Source: Brevibacterium sp. CCUG 69071 (GTDB taxonomy: Bacteria > Actinomycetota > Actinomycetes > Actinomycetales > Brevibacteriaceae). Taken from it: 64,000 bases of DNA. The notes beneath the pieces were generated by a model. That model worked only from the letters and a program-made list of their open reading frames with translations, did not search any database and was not told the origin of the DNA. The position numbers and the translations under genes were made by a program. The stretch is from NCBI RefSeq assembly GCF_021023135.1, contig NZ_PGFV01000001.1, forward strand, positions 248,001 to 312,000. The letters run 5' to 3'. Positions 38,469 to 46,761 of this stretch are shown piece by piece; positions within the stretch are counted from its first letter, which is position 1; the number at the start of each line of letters is the position of its first letter.

Positions 38469-39758
38469 TCAGGAAGATTCGTCGCCGACTTCGGTGACTT
38501 CGGCGTCGAAGCGTCCTCTGGCCACGCGCACGTGAACGGAATCTCCGGCAGCCACCTGCTCGGCGTCCCTGATGGCTTGACCGGTCTCAGCCTGGACCAC
38601 CGCGTAACCGCGTTCGAGCGTTCGCAGTGGTGACAAAGATCGTGCCTGGGAGCGCAGGTGATTGATCTCGTTCTGCCCCTGCAGAACCAAGCCGTTCGTG
38701 GCCTGCAGGCTGCGTCGCCGGATCATCTTCAGTTCGTCGGCGTGGGCGTTGATGAGTGTCTGGGGTTCGGCGAGAACGGGACGTGATCGCACTGCGGTGA
38801 GCATCTCCTGCTCACGATCGATGATCCGATTGACCGCCGCGTCGAGTTCCGCCCTGGCCCGCAGCAGGTTCATGTTCTCCTCGGCCACATCGGGAACGAT
38901 TCGCTTCGCGGCATCTGTCGGCGTCGATGCTCGCATGTCGGCGACCTCATCGAGGATCGGCCGGTCGGCCTCGTGCCCGATGGCGGAGACGACGGGGGTG
39001 TGCGCATTCGACACCGCTCGGACGAGAGCCTCGTTCGAGAAGGGGAGCAGGTCTTCCATACTGCCGCCGCCGCGGGCGATGACGATGAGATCGATGCCGT
39101 CGTCAGCGTCGAGTTCGGCGAGGTTCTTCATCACACCCGGTACGGCGTCTGGTCCCTGCACGGCACAGTTGCGGATCTCGAACTCGGCGGCGGGCCAGCG
39201 CAGGTGCACGTTGCGCACGACGTCTTTCTGCGCATCGGAGTCACGGCCGGTGATCAGCCCGATCCGGTTGGGCAGGAAAGGCAGACGTATCTTTCTCGCA
39301 GGGTCGAAGAGTCCCTCCGCCGCGAGCTGTCGTTTCAGACGCTCCAGGCGGGCGAGGAGTTCGCCGAGTCCGACCGCGCGGATGTCATTGGCGCGCATGG
39401 TCAGGCGGCCGGTCTTGGTCCAGAAGTCGGCTTTGAGGTTGGCCACGACGTGGCTGCCCTCAGCCAGCGGTGCACCCGTGCGATCGAGCACGTTCTTCCA
39501 GATCTGGACGGGCAGAGACATCTCGACGTCGGTATCGCGGAGGGTGAGGTAGCTGGCCTTTCCACGATGGTTGAGTTCGACGACCTGCCCTTCGATCCAC
39601 ACGCTCGACATGCGGTCGATGTAGGACTTCATCTTGTTCGAGAGCAGACTCAGCGGCCACGGGTTCTCCGCGGTGGTCTCGCCTGCAGTGGCCGCGAGTT
39701 CCTTGGGCTCGACCGATTCGCCGAGTGTGCCGGGTGTTCCGGAGATGCGTTGCGCCAT
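38469..39758 (-). CDS. xseA: Exonuclease VII large subunit
   Basis: This 429-residue protein has the N-terminal OB-fold (about 30-130; WIEGQVVELNHRGKASYLTL) and the catalytic ExoVII domain with GLITGRDSDAQKDV, LIVIARGGGSMEDLLPFSNE, a conserved SAIGHEADRPILDEVADMRASTP segment and a long coiled coil. It degrades single-stranded DNA from both ends in repair. Length is normal for the family. The N-terminal 30 residues are an actinobacterial extension. rmuC lies upstream on the same strand. Confidence 0.96.
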   Translation of the reverse strand: MAQRISGTPGTLGESVEPKELAATAGETTAENPWPLSLLSNKMKSYIDRMSSVWIEGQVVELNHRGKASYLTLRDTDVEMSLPVQIWKNVLDRTGAPLAEGSHVVANLKADFWTKTGRLTMRANDIRAVGLGELLARLERLKRQLAAEGLFDPARKIRLPFLPNRIGLITGRDSDAQKDVVRNVHLRWPAAEFEIRNCAVQGPDAVPGVMKNLAELDADDGIDLIVIARGGGSMEDLLPFSNEALVRAVSNAHTPVVSAIGHEADRPILDEVADMRASTPTDAAKRIVPDVAEENMNLLRARAELDAAVNRIIDREQEMLTAVRSRPVLAEPQTLINAHADELKMIRRRSLQATNGLVLQGQNEINHLRSQARSLSPLRTLERGYAVVQAETGQAIRDAEQVAAGDSVHVRVARGRFDAEVTEVGDESS

Positions 39759-39864
39759 GGTGTGCCCCTTTCGACCTCCACCCTAGCGAACGGCACTGAC
39801 GCGGAGCACGCCGCGACGCACGCCGGTGAGGCCATCAGAGCTGAGGCGGTGATCTTGCGGCATT

Positions 39865-39889
39865 GAGTTCCCCGGGTTCCAGGGAACTC
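39865..39889 (-). terminator. Hairpin at the rmuC stop
   Basis: GAGTTCCC (39865-39872) pairs with GGGAACTC (39882-39889). It overlaps the rmuC stop codon region and precedes xseA. There is no T tract, so partial read-through into xseAB is likely. Confidence 0.5.
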
Positions 39890-41072
39890 ACTCGGTTCCG
39901 GTGCCGCGCGTCCTCAGATCGGTCGGGCTCTGCTTCCCGAACTCACCGAAGCGCGGCCGGGTGAGCTCCTCGGCGCTGATGCCCCGGGAGCGTGAGTCCA
40001 GTTCGGCAACGGCGTCGAGTTCGTCGGCGACAATGCCAGTTGAGGGGAACTTCCGCGCGGTGACGAGGAACCTCGACTCCAATGAGGAGACGAATCGGTT
40101 GTAGTCCTCAACGGACCGATCGAGGCTCGAGCCCATCCGGGAGACGTGGGTGACCAGAGTTCCGATGCGTTCGTACAGTTCGGTGCCGAGTTTGAGCACC
40201 TCGGCGGCGGAGGTCGACATATCGGCTTGGCGCCAGTTGAGGGCCACCGTCTTGAGCAGCACCAGCAGCGTGGCAGGGGAGGTGAGGACGACGTTCTTGC
40301 CCAGGGCGTGGTCGATCATCTTCGGGTAGGTGGATGCCGCCGATGACAGCAGGCCGTCTGTGGGTACGAAGCAGACGACGAAGTCGGGGGAGGTCTCGAA
40401 CGATTTCCAGTATTCCTTCGAGGCCAGGGAATCGACGTGCCGCAGCAGGGCTCTGGCATGATCCTCATTCATCGCCTCGCCGTTTTCGCCCCCGTTCATG
40501 CGCGCCGACATGGGCGTCTTGGCGTCGATGATGATCGTGCCGCCGCCGGGAAGATTGACGACCATATCGGGACGGTGGCGCTGCCCGTCTCTCGATGTGC
40601 TGACCTGGGTGTCGAAGTCGACGTGGGGGAGGAGCCCTGCGTATTCGACGATGCGTTTGAGCTGGACCTCGCCCCAATCGCCTCGTTGGGTCGTTGAGTT
40701 GAGGGCATTGGCCAGGGAGCCGGTGGACTCCTGGAGGCGCAGATTCTGTTGGCTGAGATGTCCGATCTGCGAATTCAGCCGGGTGATCTGTTCGATCTGT
40801 GAGCGGTCCTGGGCGTGCAGGTTCTCCTGCAGATTCTTCACACTCGCGGCCAGGGGGCCGATCGCCGCGGTGATCTCTCCGGCCATTTGGGCATCGGCCT
40901 CGAGGTCCTCCGTCCGGTTCGTGAGGATCCGTGACGTGGTCTCGGCACGGGTGAGTCGTTCGATGTAGCGCGAGCGGGTGAGCGCACGACCGAGCAGGAA
41001 GCCGAGAAGGGCACTGAGGACGATCGCCAGGACGAAGGCGACGATGACACCTGAAGCGGGGAAAGCATTCAT
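39888..41072 (-). CDS. rmuC: RmuC-family DNA recombination protein
   Basis: The start ATG at 41072 gives 394 residues. An N-terminal membrane helix (about 6-29, GVIVAFVLAIVLSALLGFLLG) is followed by a coiled coil (about 30-145) and the RmuC nuclease-like domain. That domain has NSTTQRGDWGEVQLKRIVEYAGL, GTIIIDAKTPMSARM (the restriction-endonuclease-fold D-x-K) and DFVVCFVPTDGLL. RmuC limits inversion at short inverted repeats. Its position before xseAB and beside ychF matches other actinobacteria. Confidence 0.92.
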   Translation of the reverse strand: MNAFPASGVIVAFVLAIVLSALLGFLLGRALTRSRYIERLTRAETTSRILTNRTEDLEADAQMAGEITAAIGPLAASVKNLQENLHAQDRSQIEQITRLNSQIGHLSQQNLRLQESTGSLANALNSTTQRGDWGEVQLKRIVEYAGLLPHVDFDTQVSTSRDGQRHRPDMVVNLPGGGTIIIDAKTPMSARMNGGENGEAMNEDHARALLRHVDSLASKEYWKSFETSPDFVVCFVPTDGLLSSAASTYPKMIDHALGKNVVLTSPATLLVLLKTVALNWRQADMSTSAAEVLKLGTELYERIGTLVTHVSRMGSSLDRSVEDYNRFVSSLESRFLVTARKFPSTGIVADELDAVAELDSRSRGISAEELTRPRFGEFGKQSPTDLRTRGTGTE

Positions 41073-41145
41073 GGTCTCAGCGTGACAGAGGGCACTGACA
41101 CGAGAATTCTTCGCCCACCTCGGCGCCGGGATAGACTTGACTACC

Positions 41146-42231
41146 GTGGCTCTGACTATTGGAATCGTGGGACTGCCCAATGTCGGCAAGTCGACCATGT
41201 TTAACGCACTGACAAAGAATCAAGTTCTCGCGGCGAACTACCCGTTCGCGACGATCGAACCCAATGTGGGCGTCGTGCCCCTGCCCGATGCGAGGCTGGG
41301 CCGATTGGCCGAGATCTTCGGCTCCGAGCGGATCCTCAACGCGACCGTCGACTTCGTCGACATCGCCGGAATCGTCCGAGGCGCCTCGGAGGGGGAGGGG
41401 CTGGGCAACCAGTTCCTCGCGAACATCCGCGAAGCCGATGCGATCTGCCAGGTCATCCGCGGATTCGTCGATGACGATGTCGTCCACGTCGACGGCAAGA
41501 TCAGCCCCGCCGATGACATCGACACGATCAACACCGAGCTCATCCTCGCGGACCTGCAGACCCTCGAGAAGGCTCGCCCACGCATCGAAAAGGACGTCAA
41601 AGGCAAGCGGGCTCCGGCCGAACAGCTGACCGCCATCGATGCCGCCACCGAGGTGCTCGAGGGTGGCAAGACCCTCTACCAGGCCATGCAGGCCGACAAT
41701 TTCGACGTCACCGAACTGCGCGAACTCCAGCTGATGACGGTCAAGCCCTTCCTCTACGTCTTCAACGTCGACGACGATGTGCTCGCCGATGAGGAGAAGA
41801 AGGCGGAGATGCGGGCATTGGTCGCACCCGTCGAGGCAATCTTCCTCGATGCGAAGTTCGAGTCCGAGCTGGCCGAACTCGATGAGGAAGAAGCACTGGA
41901 GATGCTCGAATCGACGGGGCAGGACGAGGCCGGACTCGATCAGCTCGCTCGCGTCGGCTTCGACACCCTCGGCCTGCAGACCTATCTGACTGCGGGTCCG
42001 AAGGAATCACGGGCCTGGACGATCCCGAAGGGGGCCACCGCACCCGAGGCGGCTGGCGTGATCCACACCGACTTCCAGAAGGGCTTCATCAAGGCCGAGG
42101 TCGTCTCCTTCTCCGATCTCGACGCCAACGGATCGATGGCTGCCGCCAAGTCCGCCGGCAAGGTCCGCATGGAAGGCAAGGACTACGTCATGGTCGACGG
42201 GGACGTCGTGGAATTCCGCTTTAACGTATAG
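41146..42231 (+). CDS. ychF: Ribosome-binding ATPase YchF (Obg-related)
   Basis: YchF is a ribosome-associated ATPase of the Obg family. The 361-residue product has G1 GLPNVGKST at 9-17, the DxxG-type DFVDIAGIVRGAS, an NVDD in place of NKxD, and a C-terminal TGS domain ending VVEFRFNV. GTG 41146 is chosen; a TAGACT -10-like box ends 8 bases before it and no Shine-Dalgarno is visible, so a leaderless mRNA is likely. The 3' end is the left border of the accessory island, and its last 27 bases recur downstream. Confidence 0.95.
   Translation: MALTIGIVGLPNVGKSTMFNALTKNQVLAANYPFATIEPNVGVVPLPDARLGRLAEIFGSERILNATVDFVDIAGIVRGASEGEGLGNQFLANIREADAICQVIRGFVDDDVVHVDGKISPADDIDTINTELILADLQTLEKARPRIEKDVKGKRAPAEQLTAIDAATEVLEGGKTLYQAMQADNFDVTELRELQLMTVKPFLYVFNVDDDVLADEEKKAEMRALVAPVEAIFLDAKFESELAELDEEEALEMLESTGQDEAGLDQLARVGFDTLGLQTYLTAGPKESRAWTIPKGATAPEAAGVIHTDFQKGFIKAEVVSFSDLDANGSMAAAKSAGKVRMEGKDYVMVDGDVVEFRFNV
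42205..42231 (+). repeat. ychF-terminus repeat, copy A (in ychF)
   Basis: This is the native copy: the last nine codons of ychF, including the stop, encode VVEFRFNV. Copies B-E follow at 45177, 45442, 46149 and 46939. Copy A ends GTATAG whereas B and D end GTCTGA and GTGTGA. Confidence 0.85.
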
Positions 42232-42253
42232 CGTTATTGACGCGGTGCGTTAA
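42222..42253 (+). promoter_or_regulatory. Putative HigA operator over the ychF stop
   Basis: TAACG (42222-42226) and CGTTA (42232-42236) form a palindrome spanning the ychF stop, and a third half-site CGTTAA lies at 42248-42253, 19 bases before higB. TTAAC/GTTAA-type sites are typical HigA targets, so autoregulation of higBA is likely. Confidence 0.5.
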
Positions 42254-42271
42254 GGATGTCATGCTGGTCTC

Positions 42272-42553
42272 GTGATCAGATCCTTCGCTGACAAGGCGAC
42301 CGACCGTCTCTGGCGGCGTGAGAAGGTGCCATCGATCGATCCGCGTGTCCAGAAGGTCGCCATCCGGAAGCTGACGCAGATTCATGCGGCCCGATTTCTC
42401 GAGTCTCTGCGTGTCCCTCCGGGCAATCGACTGGAGCTGCTGAAGGGGGACCGCGGGGGTCAACACAGTGTTCGTGTGAACGATCGGTGGCGGATATGCT
42501 TCACCTGGACAGAAGGAGGTGCCGACAATGTCGAACTCGTCGACTACCACTGA
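42272..42553 (+). CDS. higB: HigB/RelE-family toxin
   Basis: The 93-residue protein is a HigB-type ribosome-dependent mRNA interferase. MIRSFADKATDRLWRRE at the start, ARFLESLRVPPGNRLELLKG in the middle and RWRICFTWTEGGADNVELVDYH at the end match the RelE-fold order (typical ending ...VDYH). It begins with GTG 41 bases after ychF. The antitoxin gene overlaps its 3' end by 26 bases, the usual toxin-first higBA order. Confidence 0.93.
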   Translation: MIRSFADKATDRLWRREKVPSIDPRVQKVAIRKLTQIHAARFLESLRVPPGNRLELLKGDRGGQHSVRVNDRWRICFTWTEGGADNVELVDYH

Positions 42554-42842
42554 GAAGTGGGATCCCATCCACCCGGGTGAAGTCCTGATGGAGGACTTCA
42601 TTGAGGGATTTGGGATCACCCAGAACAAGCTCGCTGTGTCGATTGGTGTTCCGCCACGGCGCATCAACGAGATCGTGCACGGCAAGCGAGCGATCACCGC
42701 TGACACTGCACTGCGCTTGGGTCGCTATTTCGGGATCGACCCGCAGTTCTGGCTGAACCTGCAGACTCACTACGAGCTGGAGCTCGCCGAAGACCGAGCT
42801 GGGGAGCAGATCTCTGCGATTGCGCCACTGCAGACTGCGTGA
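42528..42842 (+). CDS. higA: HigA-family antitoxin
   Basis: HigA neutralises HigB and represses the operon. The 104-residue product has HPGEVLMEDFIEGFGITQNK followed by an XRE helix-turn-helix (VSIGVPPRRINEIVHGKRAI) and the family ending RLGRYFGIDPQFWLNLQ. ATG 42528 has a perfect AAGGAGG 8 bases upstream, located inside higB. That strong site ensures antitoxin excess. Confidence 0.94.
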   Translation: MSNSSTTTEKWDPIHPGEVLMEDFIEGFGITQNKLAVSIGVPPRRINEIVHGKRAITADTALRLGRYFGIDPQFWLNLQTHYELELAEDRAGEQISAIAPLQTA

Positions 42843-42849
42843 GCGACGG

Positions 42850-43698
42850 ATGGTCGAACACACCAAGGACGAGTTAGGGATCGCTCACAGTTGGGGAAGT
42901 GGGCCCGAGGTGATCTTCCTTAGCAACCCTCTCGCTGACCCAGCGGTATGGGCTACCGGGGTTTGCGGTGAACTCGTATCACTGGGGTATCAAGTGACTA
43001 CGTTCGAGCATCGCCCGAGCGCTTTCGACTGGAGAAGCGTAGTCGCCTGCGTATCGGAATTCGTTGGTCGGCGGAGCGAGTCGGTGTCGCTAGTGGGGCG
43101 GTCTCAAGGGGCTGCGATCACCCAAGAAGTCGCGCTCGAAACCGGTGACCAGATACAGGCCGCAGCCCTGCTCGCTACGTACGGCCGACAGAACGAGATG
43201 GACAAGCTGCTGCAGCAGTCGTGGGACCACCTCGCCCAAGACGGCTCCGACAGCCTCCGGGCAGTGCTGCGATTCCTGACTTCGTTTCCCGCCGAGCAGT
43301 TGTCGGACGATGAGTTCATCCGAAGCCTAATGTCACCTCAAATCGGGTGGTCCAGCAGACCCGACCTCGATCTGCGGCTACGGGCAGCGACGTTCATCGA
43401 GACTTATCAGGATCGTCTTTCTGCTTTGTCTGGCGTTCTGGTTCCTTGTCTAGTGATGGGGTTCGAGTTAGACACCGACACCTTCGCCGCGCGAGCACGA
43501 GAAGTAGCCGAAGCTCTGCCGCGTGGGTGCTATCTGGAACTGGCAGCAATGGGCCACGCTGCGCCGATAAGCGATCCAGAGGCCGTCTGGCCTCCAGTCA
43601 TCGATTTTTTTAGAGCGGCATTACCTGCCATATTAATCGGTTCTAGGTGTACTTCACCGGCTTGTCGTGATCGCACGCGCAGACTGCCTTGTAAGTGA
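42850..43698 (+). CDS. Alpha/beta hydrolase, orphan cargo gene
   Basis: The 282-residue product has an alpha/beta-hydrolase core with the nucleophile elbow VGRSQGA (S85) and a late histidine in AAMGHAAP (near 246). It starts 7 bases after higA, so it may be co-transcribed. Its sequence is more AT-rich than the core genes. After FFRAALPA the tail (GSRCTSPACRDRTRRLPCK) has no hydrolase character, so the natural end may have been replaced by read-through after a mutation. The substrate is unknown. Confidence 0.75.
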   Translation: MVEHTKDELGIAHSWGSGPEVIFLSNPLADPAVWATGVCGELVSLGYQVTTFEHRPSAFDWRSVVACVSEFVGRRSESVSLVGRSQGAAITQEVALETGDQIQAAALLATYGRQNEMDKLLQQSWDHLAQDGSDSLRAVLRFLTSFPAEQLSDDEFIRSLMSPQIGWSSRPDLDLRLRAATFIETYQDRLSALSGVLVPCLVMGFELDTDTFAARAREVAEALPRGCYLELAAMGHAAPISDPEAVWPPVIDFFRAALPAILIGSRCTSPACRDRTRRLPCK

Positions 43699-44049
43699 GC
43701 ACGCGGTTGGACTTAGTTTCAAAGTTCAAAAAGGGGTCGCCGACTACGGCTTTTAGGTTTCGGTCGACTCGTGCATGTCGTTCCTCGCGTTCCGATCTAG
43801 CATCTGTTGCGAAGCTCGCAGGGTGCTGACCTGGGCCAGAAGACGGTTCAAACTATAGTTCAAGACGGTCCAATCCGATTTCAGCCTCGCCCATTCACAG
43901 GCGTTCCGATTGTCGGTCCGGTCGGGAAGACTGTCGTCAGCACGAAGGGGTCTGCAGTTGATATCGGAGAGGCGCGCAGATGCGCGACTTAGATGCACTT
44001 GTGTGGGTGAGGCTGATTATTCAGGTGCGACTGCGGAGATGGTGCACGC
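43699..44049. other. 351-base gap without a confident gene
   Basis: The region is comparatively AT-rich. A minus-strand frame at 43753-43998 (81 residues, with a helical C-terminal half including LKSDWTVLNYSLNRLL) is the only candidate and lacks a clear ribosome site or family. It may be a decayed gene. The promoter of the DUF4238 gene must lie at the right end. Confidence 0.4.
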
Positions 44050-45102
44050 ATGACCGGCAAGAAGAGCACAGCGAAGCTACATCACTATGTGCCACAGGGG
44101 TACCTTCGTGGTTTCGCTACGAGCCAGGAACGCATCAGAGTCATCCCCCTTGACCGTTCCCGTCAGCCTTTTACGTCGAACGTGAAGAACGTAGCCGCGC
44201 AGAACCACTTTTATACCGTCGGTGAGTTCGAGGAGCCGGATGTGTTCGAGAAGGCGCTGAGCGAGGTTGAGGGCAAGGTACTCGCCATCATCAACGGCTT
44301 CGCCAACGGCAAGTTCCCTCCCTCCGAGGAGGATAGGTGGGCCTTCTCCCACTACGCGGCGTTGCAGAGCGTGCGTGGGCCGGCTACTCGGAGGACATCT
44401 GAGCATGTCCGTGCAACCATGGTCCGGCTGGAGGTGGGGGTCGGTGGCCGCGAAAACGTCGGTGCCTGGATCCGTGACAATCTCGGATTCGACCCGACGT
44501 CGGAGCAAGAGGATCGGATTTGGGGCGAGGCCACTCAGTCTGGTGGGCCGCCGATCGGATTCTCCAACCTGGTTCACATCCAGAACGCAGTCGAGACCGC
44601 GATCGAGCTGACTCCATACCTCGCCACCCGCCCATGGACGCTCGTTCGCTTCGAACAACGCTCCCTTATTACATCGGATGCTCCGGTCAGTCTGGTGCCC
44701 CGACCGGACGGCGAACCGCGGGAGGGAGTCGGCTTCGCGACAGCATGGGGCGTCACCTTCCCACTCACACGCAAGGTGGGGCTCCTAATGAGTGATCCAA
44801 TGGCGGTGTTGGAGGGCACCGAAGCGGACGATCTGCGTGTCCGGCAGGTTCGAGAGATGGTGCTTTCCGGACGGATCGACCGAATCCAATCCGGGATCAC
44901 GGCAATTGAGAAAATGTTCAACCTGCAGACTGCGTGGTCGGCTAGAGAGTACGTATTCCACCACCCTGAGGACGAGCAGCACGTTCCTGACAATCTGCCC
45001 GACGTTGAGCTGGTCAACATCAAACCGATGGGAGGACTCGTCGACATGGATTTCGACGGTGAGCCACTGTTCGCGCCCCATGGGCGCGATGGTCAGACGT
45101 GA
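44050..45102 (+). CDS. DUF4238 protein
   Basis: This 350-residue protein opens with KLHHYVPQGYLRGFA, the HHYVPQ(x)YL(x)xF signature of DUF4238. It continues with KNVAAQNHFYTV and an acidic helical middle, and has LVRFEQRSLITSDAPVSLV near 200-220, the typical second block (TSDNPV). DUF4238 proteins are sporadic cargo in accessory islands and phage-defence neighbourhoods, but no activity is established. The gene is one module of the ychF-end island and ends 74 bases before repeat copy B. Confidence 0.88.
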   Translation: MTGKKSTAKLHHYVPQGYLRGFATSQERIRVIPLDRSRQPFTSNVKNVAAQNHFYTVGEFEEPDVFEKALSEVEGKVLAIINGFANGKFPPSEEDRWAFSHYAALQSVRGPATRRTSEHVRATMVRLEVGVGGRENVGAWIRDNLGFDPTSEQEDRIWGEATQSGGPPIGFSNLVHIQNAVETAIELTPYLATRPWTLVRFEQRSLITSDAPVSLVPRPDGEPREGVGFATAWGVTFPLTRKVGLLMSDPMAVLEGTEADDLRVRQVREMVLSGRIDRIQSGITAIEKMFNLQTAWSAREYVFHHPEDEQHVPDNLPDVELVNIKPMGGLVDMDFDGEPLFAPHGRDGQT

Positions 45103-45164
45103 CATTCGGAACCGACGCGGGCTGATATCTACGGCAGGCGTACCGCCCACGAGCAGACTGCCAG

Positions 45165-45206
45165 ACATGTGGGCATGTGGTGGAGTTCCGGTTCAACGTC
45201 TGACCG
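45165..45206 (+). repeat. ychF-terminus repeat, copy B
   Basis: Positions 45177-45203 encode VVEFRFNV and stop, identical in protein to the ychF end. It shares a longer unit with copy D: ACATGT, two varied bases, GCATG, then the core and TGACCG. It closes the DUF4238 module. Confidence 0.85.
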
Positions 45207-45221
45207 GCGCTGGGCGGTGCC

Positions 45222-45392
45222 GTGGTCGTCGCGGGCGCTGGTCTCGGCAGCGAGCCTGATTCGGTACCCGTTAAGCGCGCGATCGACATGGAAGGACACC
45301 CCTGTTCGTGGGATACGAAACGCTTCCTCGAAGCCAAGGACTTAGTAGAAGCCCGTGGCGACGGGCGACGGGAGTTGCGTTCAGTCGTCTAA
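45222..45392 (+). pseudogene. Short open frame, possible gene fragment
   Basis: A 56-residue frame follows copy B. Its C-terminal part (KRAIDMEGHPCSWDTKRFLE and the following charged residues) looks like real protein, while the start (GTG 45222) and N-terminus do not. It may be the tail of a lost cargo gene. There is no recognised family. Confidence 0.25.
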
Positions 45393-45429
45393 GTTGATGG
45401 CGCGGAAGCGTCATTAGTTGTACTGCCCT

Positions 45430-45468
45430 ACGTGTGGGTATGTGGTGGCGTTCTGCTGCACAGTTTGA
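45430..45468 (+). repeat. ychF-terminus repeat, copy C (degenerate)
   Basis: ACGTGTGGGTATGTGGTGG matches copy B at all but two of 19 bases. The core then decays: the last nine codons read VVAFCCTV and stop. It stands 47 bases before the nucleotidyltransferase start. Confidence 0.75.
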
Positions 45469-45515
45469 ACCACCCTCTTGGCCATTCCTATATCCGGAAG
45501 ATATATTCCTGTTTC

Positions 45516-46109
45516 GTGAAGAGTCTTCCTCCACAGCTGACGCCGTTTGTGCGTTCCGACGCTGTCGGCGCGATCCTTGCTAAGACGCTTGGGCACCCTG
45601 ACCGCGAGATTTCGCTCGCCGAGTTGGGCCGACAGACCGACGCGAGCAGTCCAGTTGTGCACAGAGGGGTCGGTCGCCTCGTTGACAGCGAAGTCCTCCG
45701 TGACCGTCATGATGGGCGTAACCGCCTGGTGAGCGCCAACTCCGAGCACCCTCTGTTCGGACTAATGCGAGATCTGGTTGCGGCTACGTATGGACCGATC
45801 CCGGTGCTTCGCGATCTCTTCGAAGACGTTGGTGGAGTTGAGCGATTACTCATCTATGGATCCTGGGCATCGCGACGAACGGGAGAAAGCGGGGCATTCC
45901 CGAATGACATAGACGTCCTCGTAGTAGGCGACACCTCGCGGAAGATGCTGACTAGGATCGCCAAAGATGCGAGTAGTCGGCTCGATGTGCCGGTCAACAT
46001 CACAAGACTTGCGGTCGAGGATTGGGTCGCCGAAGAGGAGTCGCCTTTCGTTGAAACTCTCCGGTCACGCCCCACTGTTGACGTAATGTCTGGTGAAGTT
46101 GATGTCTGA
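45516..46109 (+). CDS. Nucleotidyltransferase with N-terminal winged helix (MNT-like)
   Basis: The 197-residue protein joins a winged-helix domain (about 15-75; EISLAELGRQTDASSPVVHR) to a small nucleotidyltransferase domain whose core LLIYGSWASRRTG...NDIDVLVVG shows the GS-x(n)-DxD motif of MNT/KNTase enzymes. Such proteins are often antitoxins of HEPN partners; no HEPN gene is adjacent. GTG 45516 is the probable start: TATATT about 10 bases upstream suggests a leaderless transcript. Low GC relative to the core. Cargo of the ychF-end island, ending 28 bases before copy D's shared unit. Confidence 0.85.
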   Translation: MKSLPPQLTPFVRSDAVGAILAKTLGHPDREISLAELGRQTDASSPVVHRGVGRLVDSEVLRDRHDGRNRLVSANSEHPLFGLMRDLVAATYGPIPVLRDLFEDVGGVERLLIYGSWASRRTGESGAFPNDIDVLVVGDTSRKMLTRIAKDASSRLDVPVNITRLAVEDWVAEEESPFVETLRSRPTVDVMSGEVDV

Positions 46110-46136
46110 CGTAATCGAGCAGATGAAAGTCGCCCT

Positions 46137-46178
46137 ACATGTAAGCATGCGGTGGAGTTCCGCTTCAACGTGTGACCG
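46137..46178 (+). repeat. ychF-terminus repeat, copy D
   Basis: Positions 46149-46175 encode AVEFRFNV and stop. The 42-base unit differs from copy B at only about five positions. It closes the nucleotidyltransferase module. Confidence 0.85.
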
Positions 46179-46407
46179 CAATCTGTGAACGACGGGTCTT
46201 CTGCCCGGCTTCCTCTCGCACTGGCGGATGAGCGTGTAGTACCCTGGCCGTGGGAGCGAATGCTCCCGACTGCACTTCCAGGCACCGATCGCCTGAATCA
46301 TTGCGGAGAGACCCGACTCGCTCGGGACATGTCCGGATGGGGTGCGGCGCATATCTGCGCCGACTTCAACCACCGATGCGGAGCATCGGATGACGAGAGG
46401 ACATGTA

Positions 46408-46761
46408 ATGACATCGAAGGATGAGAAGAACCTCGCTCAGGTGATCGACAAGATTGCGAAGATGGACGAACCGGAGCAGTCACTGATGCGGAGAGTGCAT
46501 GAGGTCATCGTGGACGCTGCGCCTGCGCTCAAACCGCGAATCTGGTACGGCATGCCCGCCTATGCGCAGTCCGCGAGCACACCCGCACTGGTGACGCTGC
46601 GCAACGACGAACGGGTCAATCTTGCGCTCACCGAGAAGGTTACGCTGCGCCCCGCAGGCGGTTCCGATGGGACACTGATGCCCGCTGCATGGTACTTCGA
46701 GAGCATCGACGATGCCACGGAAGAACGCATCGGGGAGATCGTCCGGTCGGCGATGTCCTGA
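46408..46761 (+). CDS. DUF1801 (YdhG-like) protein
   Basis: The start ATG at 46408 has AGAGG 7 bases upstream; the product is 117 residues. LMRRVHEVIVDAAPALKPRIWYGMPAYAQ is the core of the DUF1801/YdhG fold, a small SufE-IscU-like or frataxin-like domain of unknown role. GC is close to that of the core genes. It is the last cargo gene before copy E. The 230 bases upstream hold no gene; a GGGAGC/GCTCCC hairpin lies at 46252-46267. Confidence 0.8.
   Translation: MTSKDEKNLAQVIDKIAKMDEPEQSLMRRVHEVIVDAAPALKPRIWYGMPAYAQSASTPALVTLRNDERVNLALTEKVTLRPAGGSDGTLMPAAWYFESIDDATEERIGEIVRSAMS

Noticed and set aside
43753..43998. Minus-strand gene of 81 codons
   Set aside because: No ribosome site, no family, and an equally long frame exists on the other strand; kept only as a possible relic.
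45271..45534. Minus-strand frames across the island repeats with recurrent PHV-type peptides
   Set aside because: They are antisense readings of the ychF-terminus repeats, useful only as evidence for the repeats.
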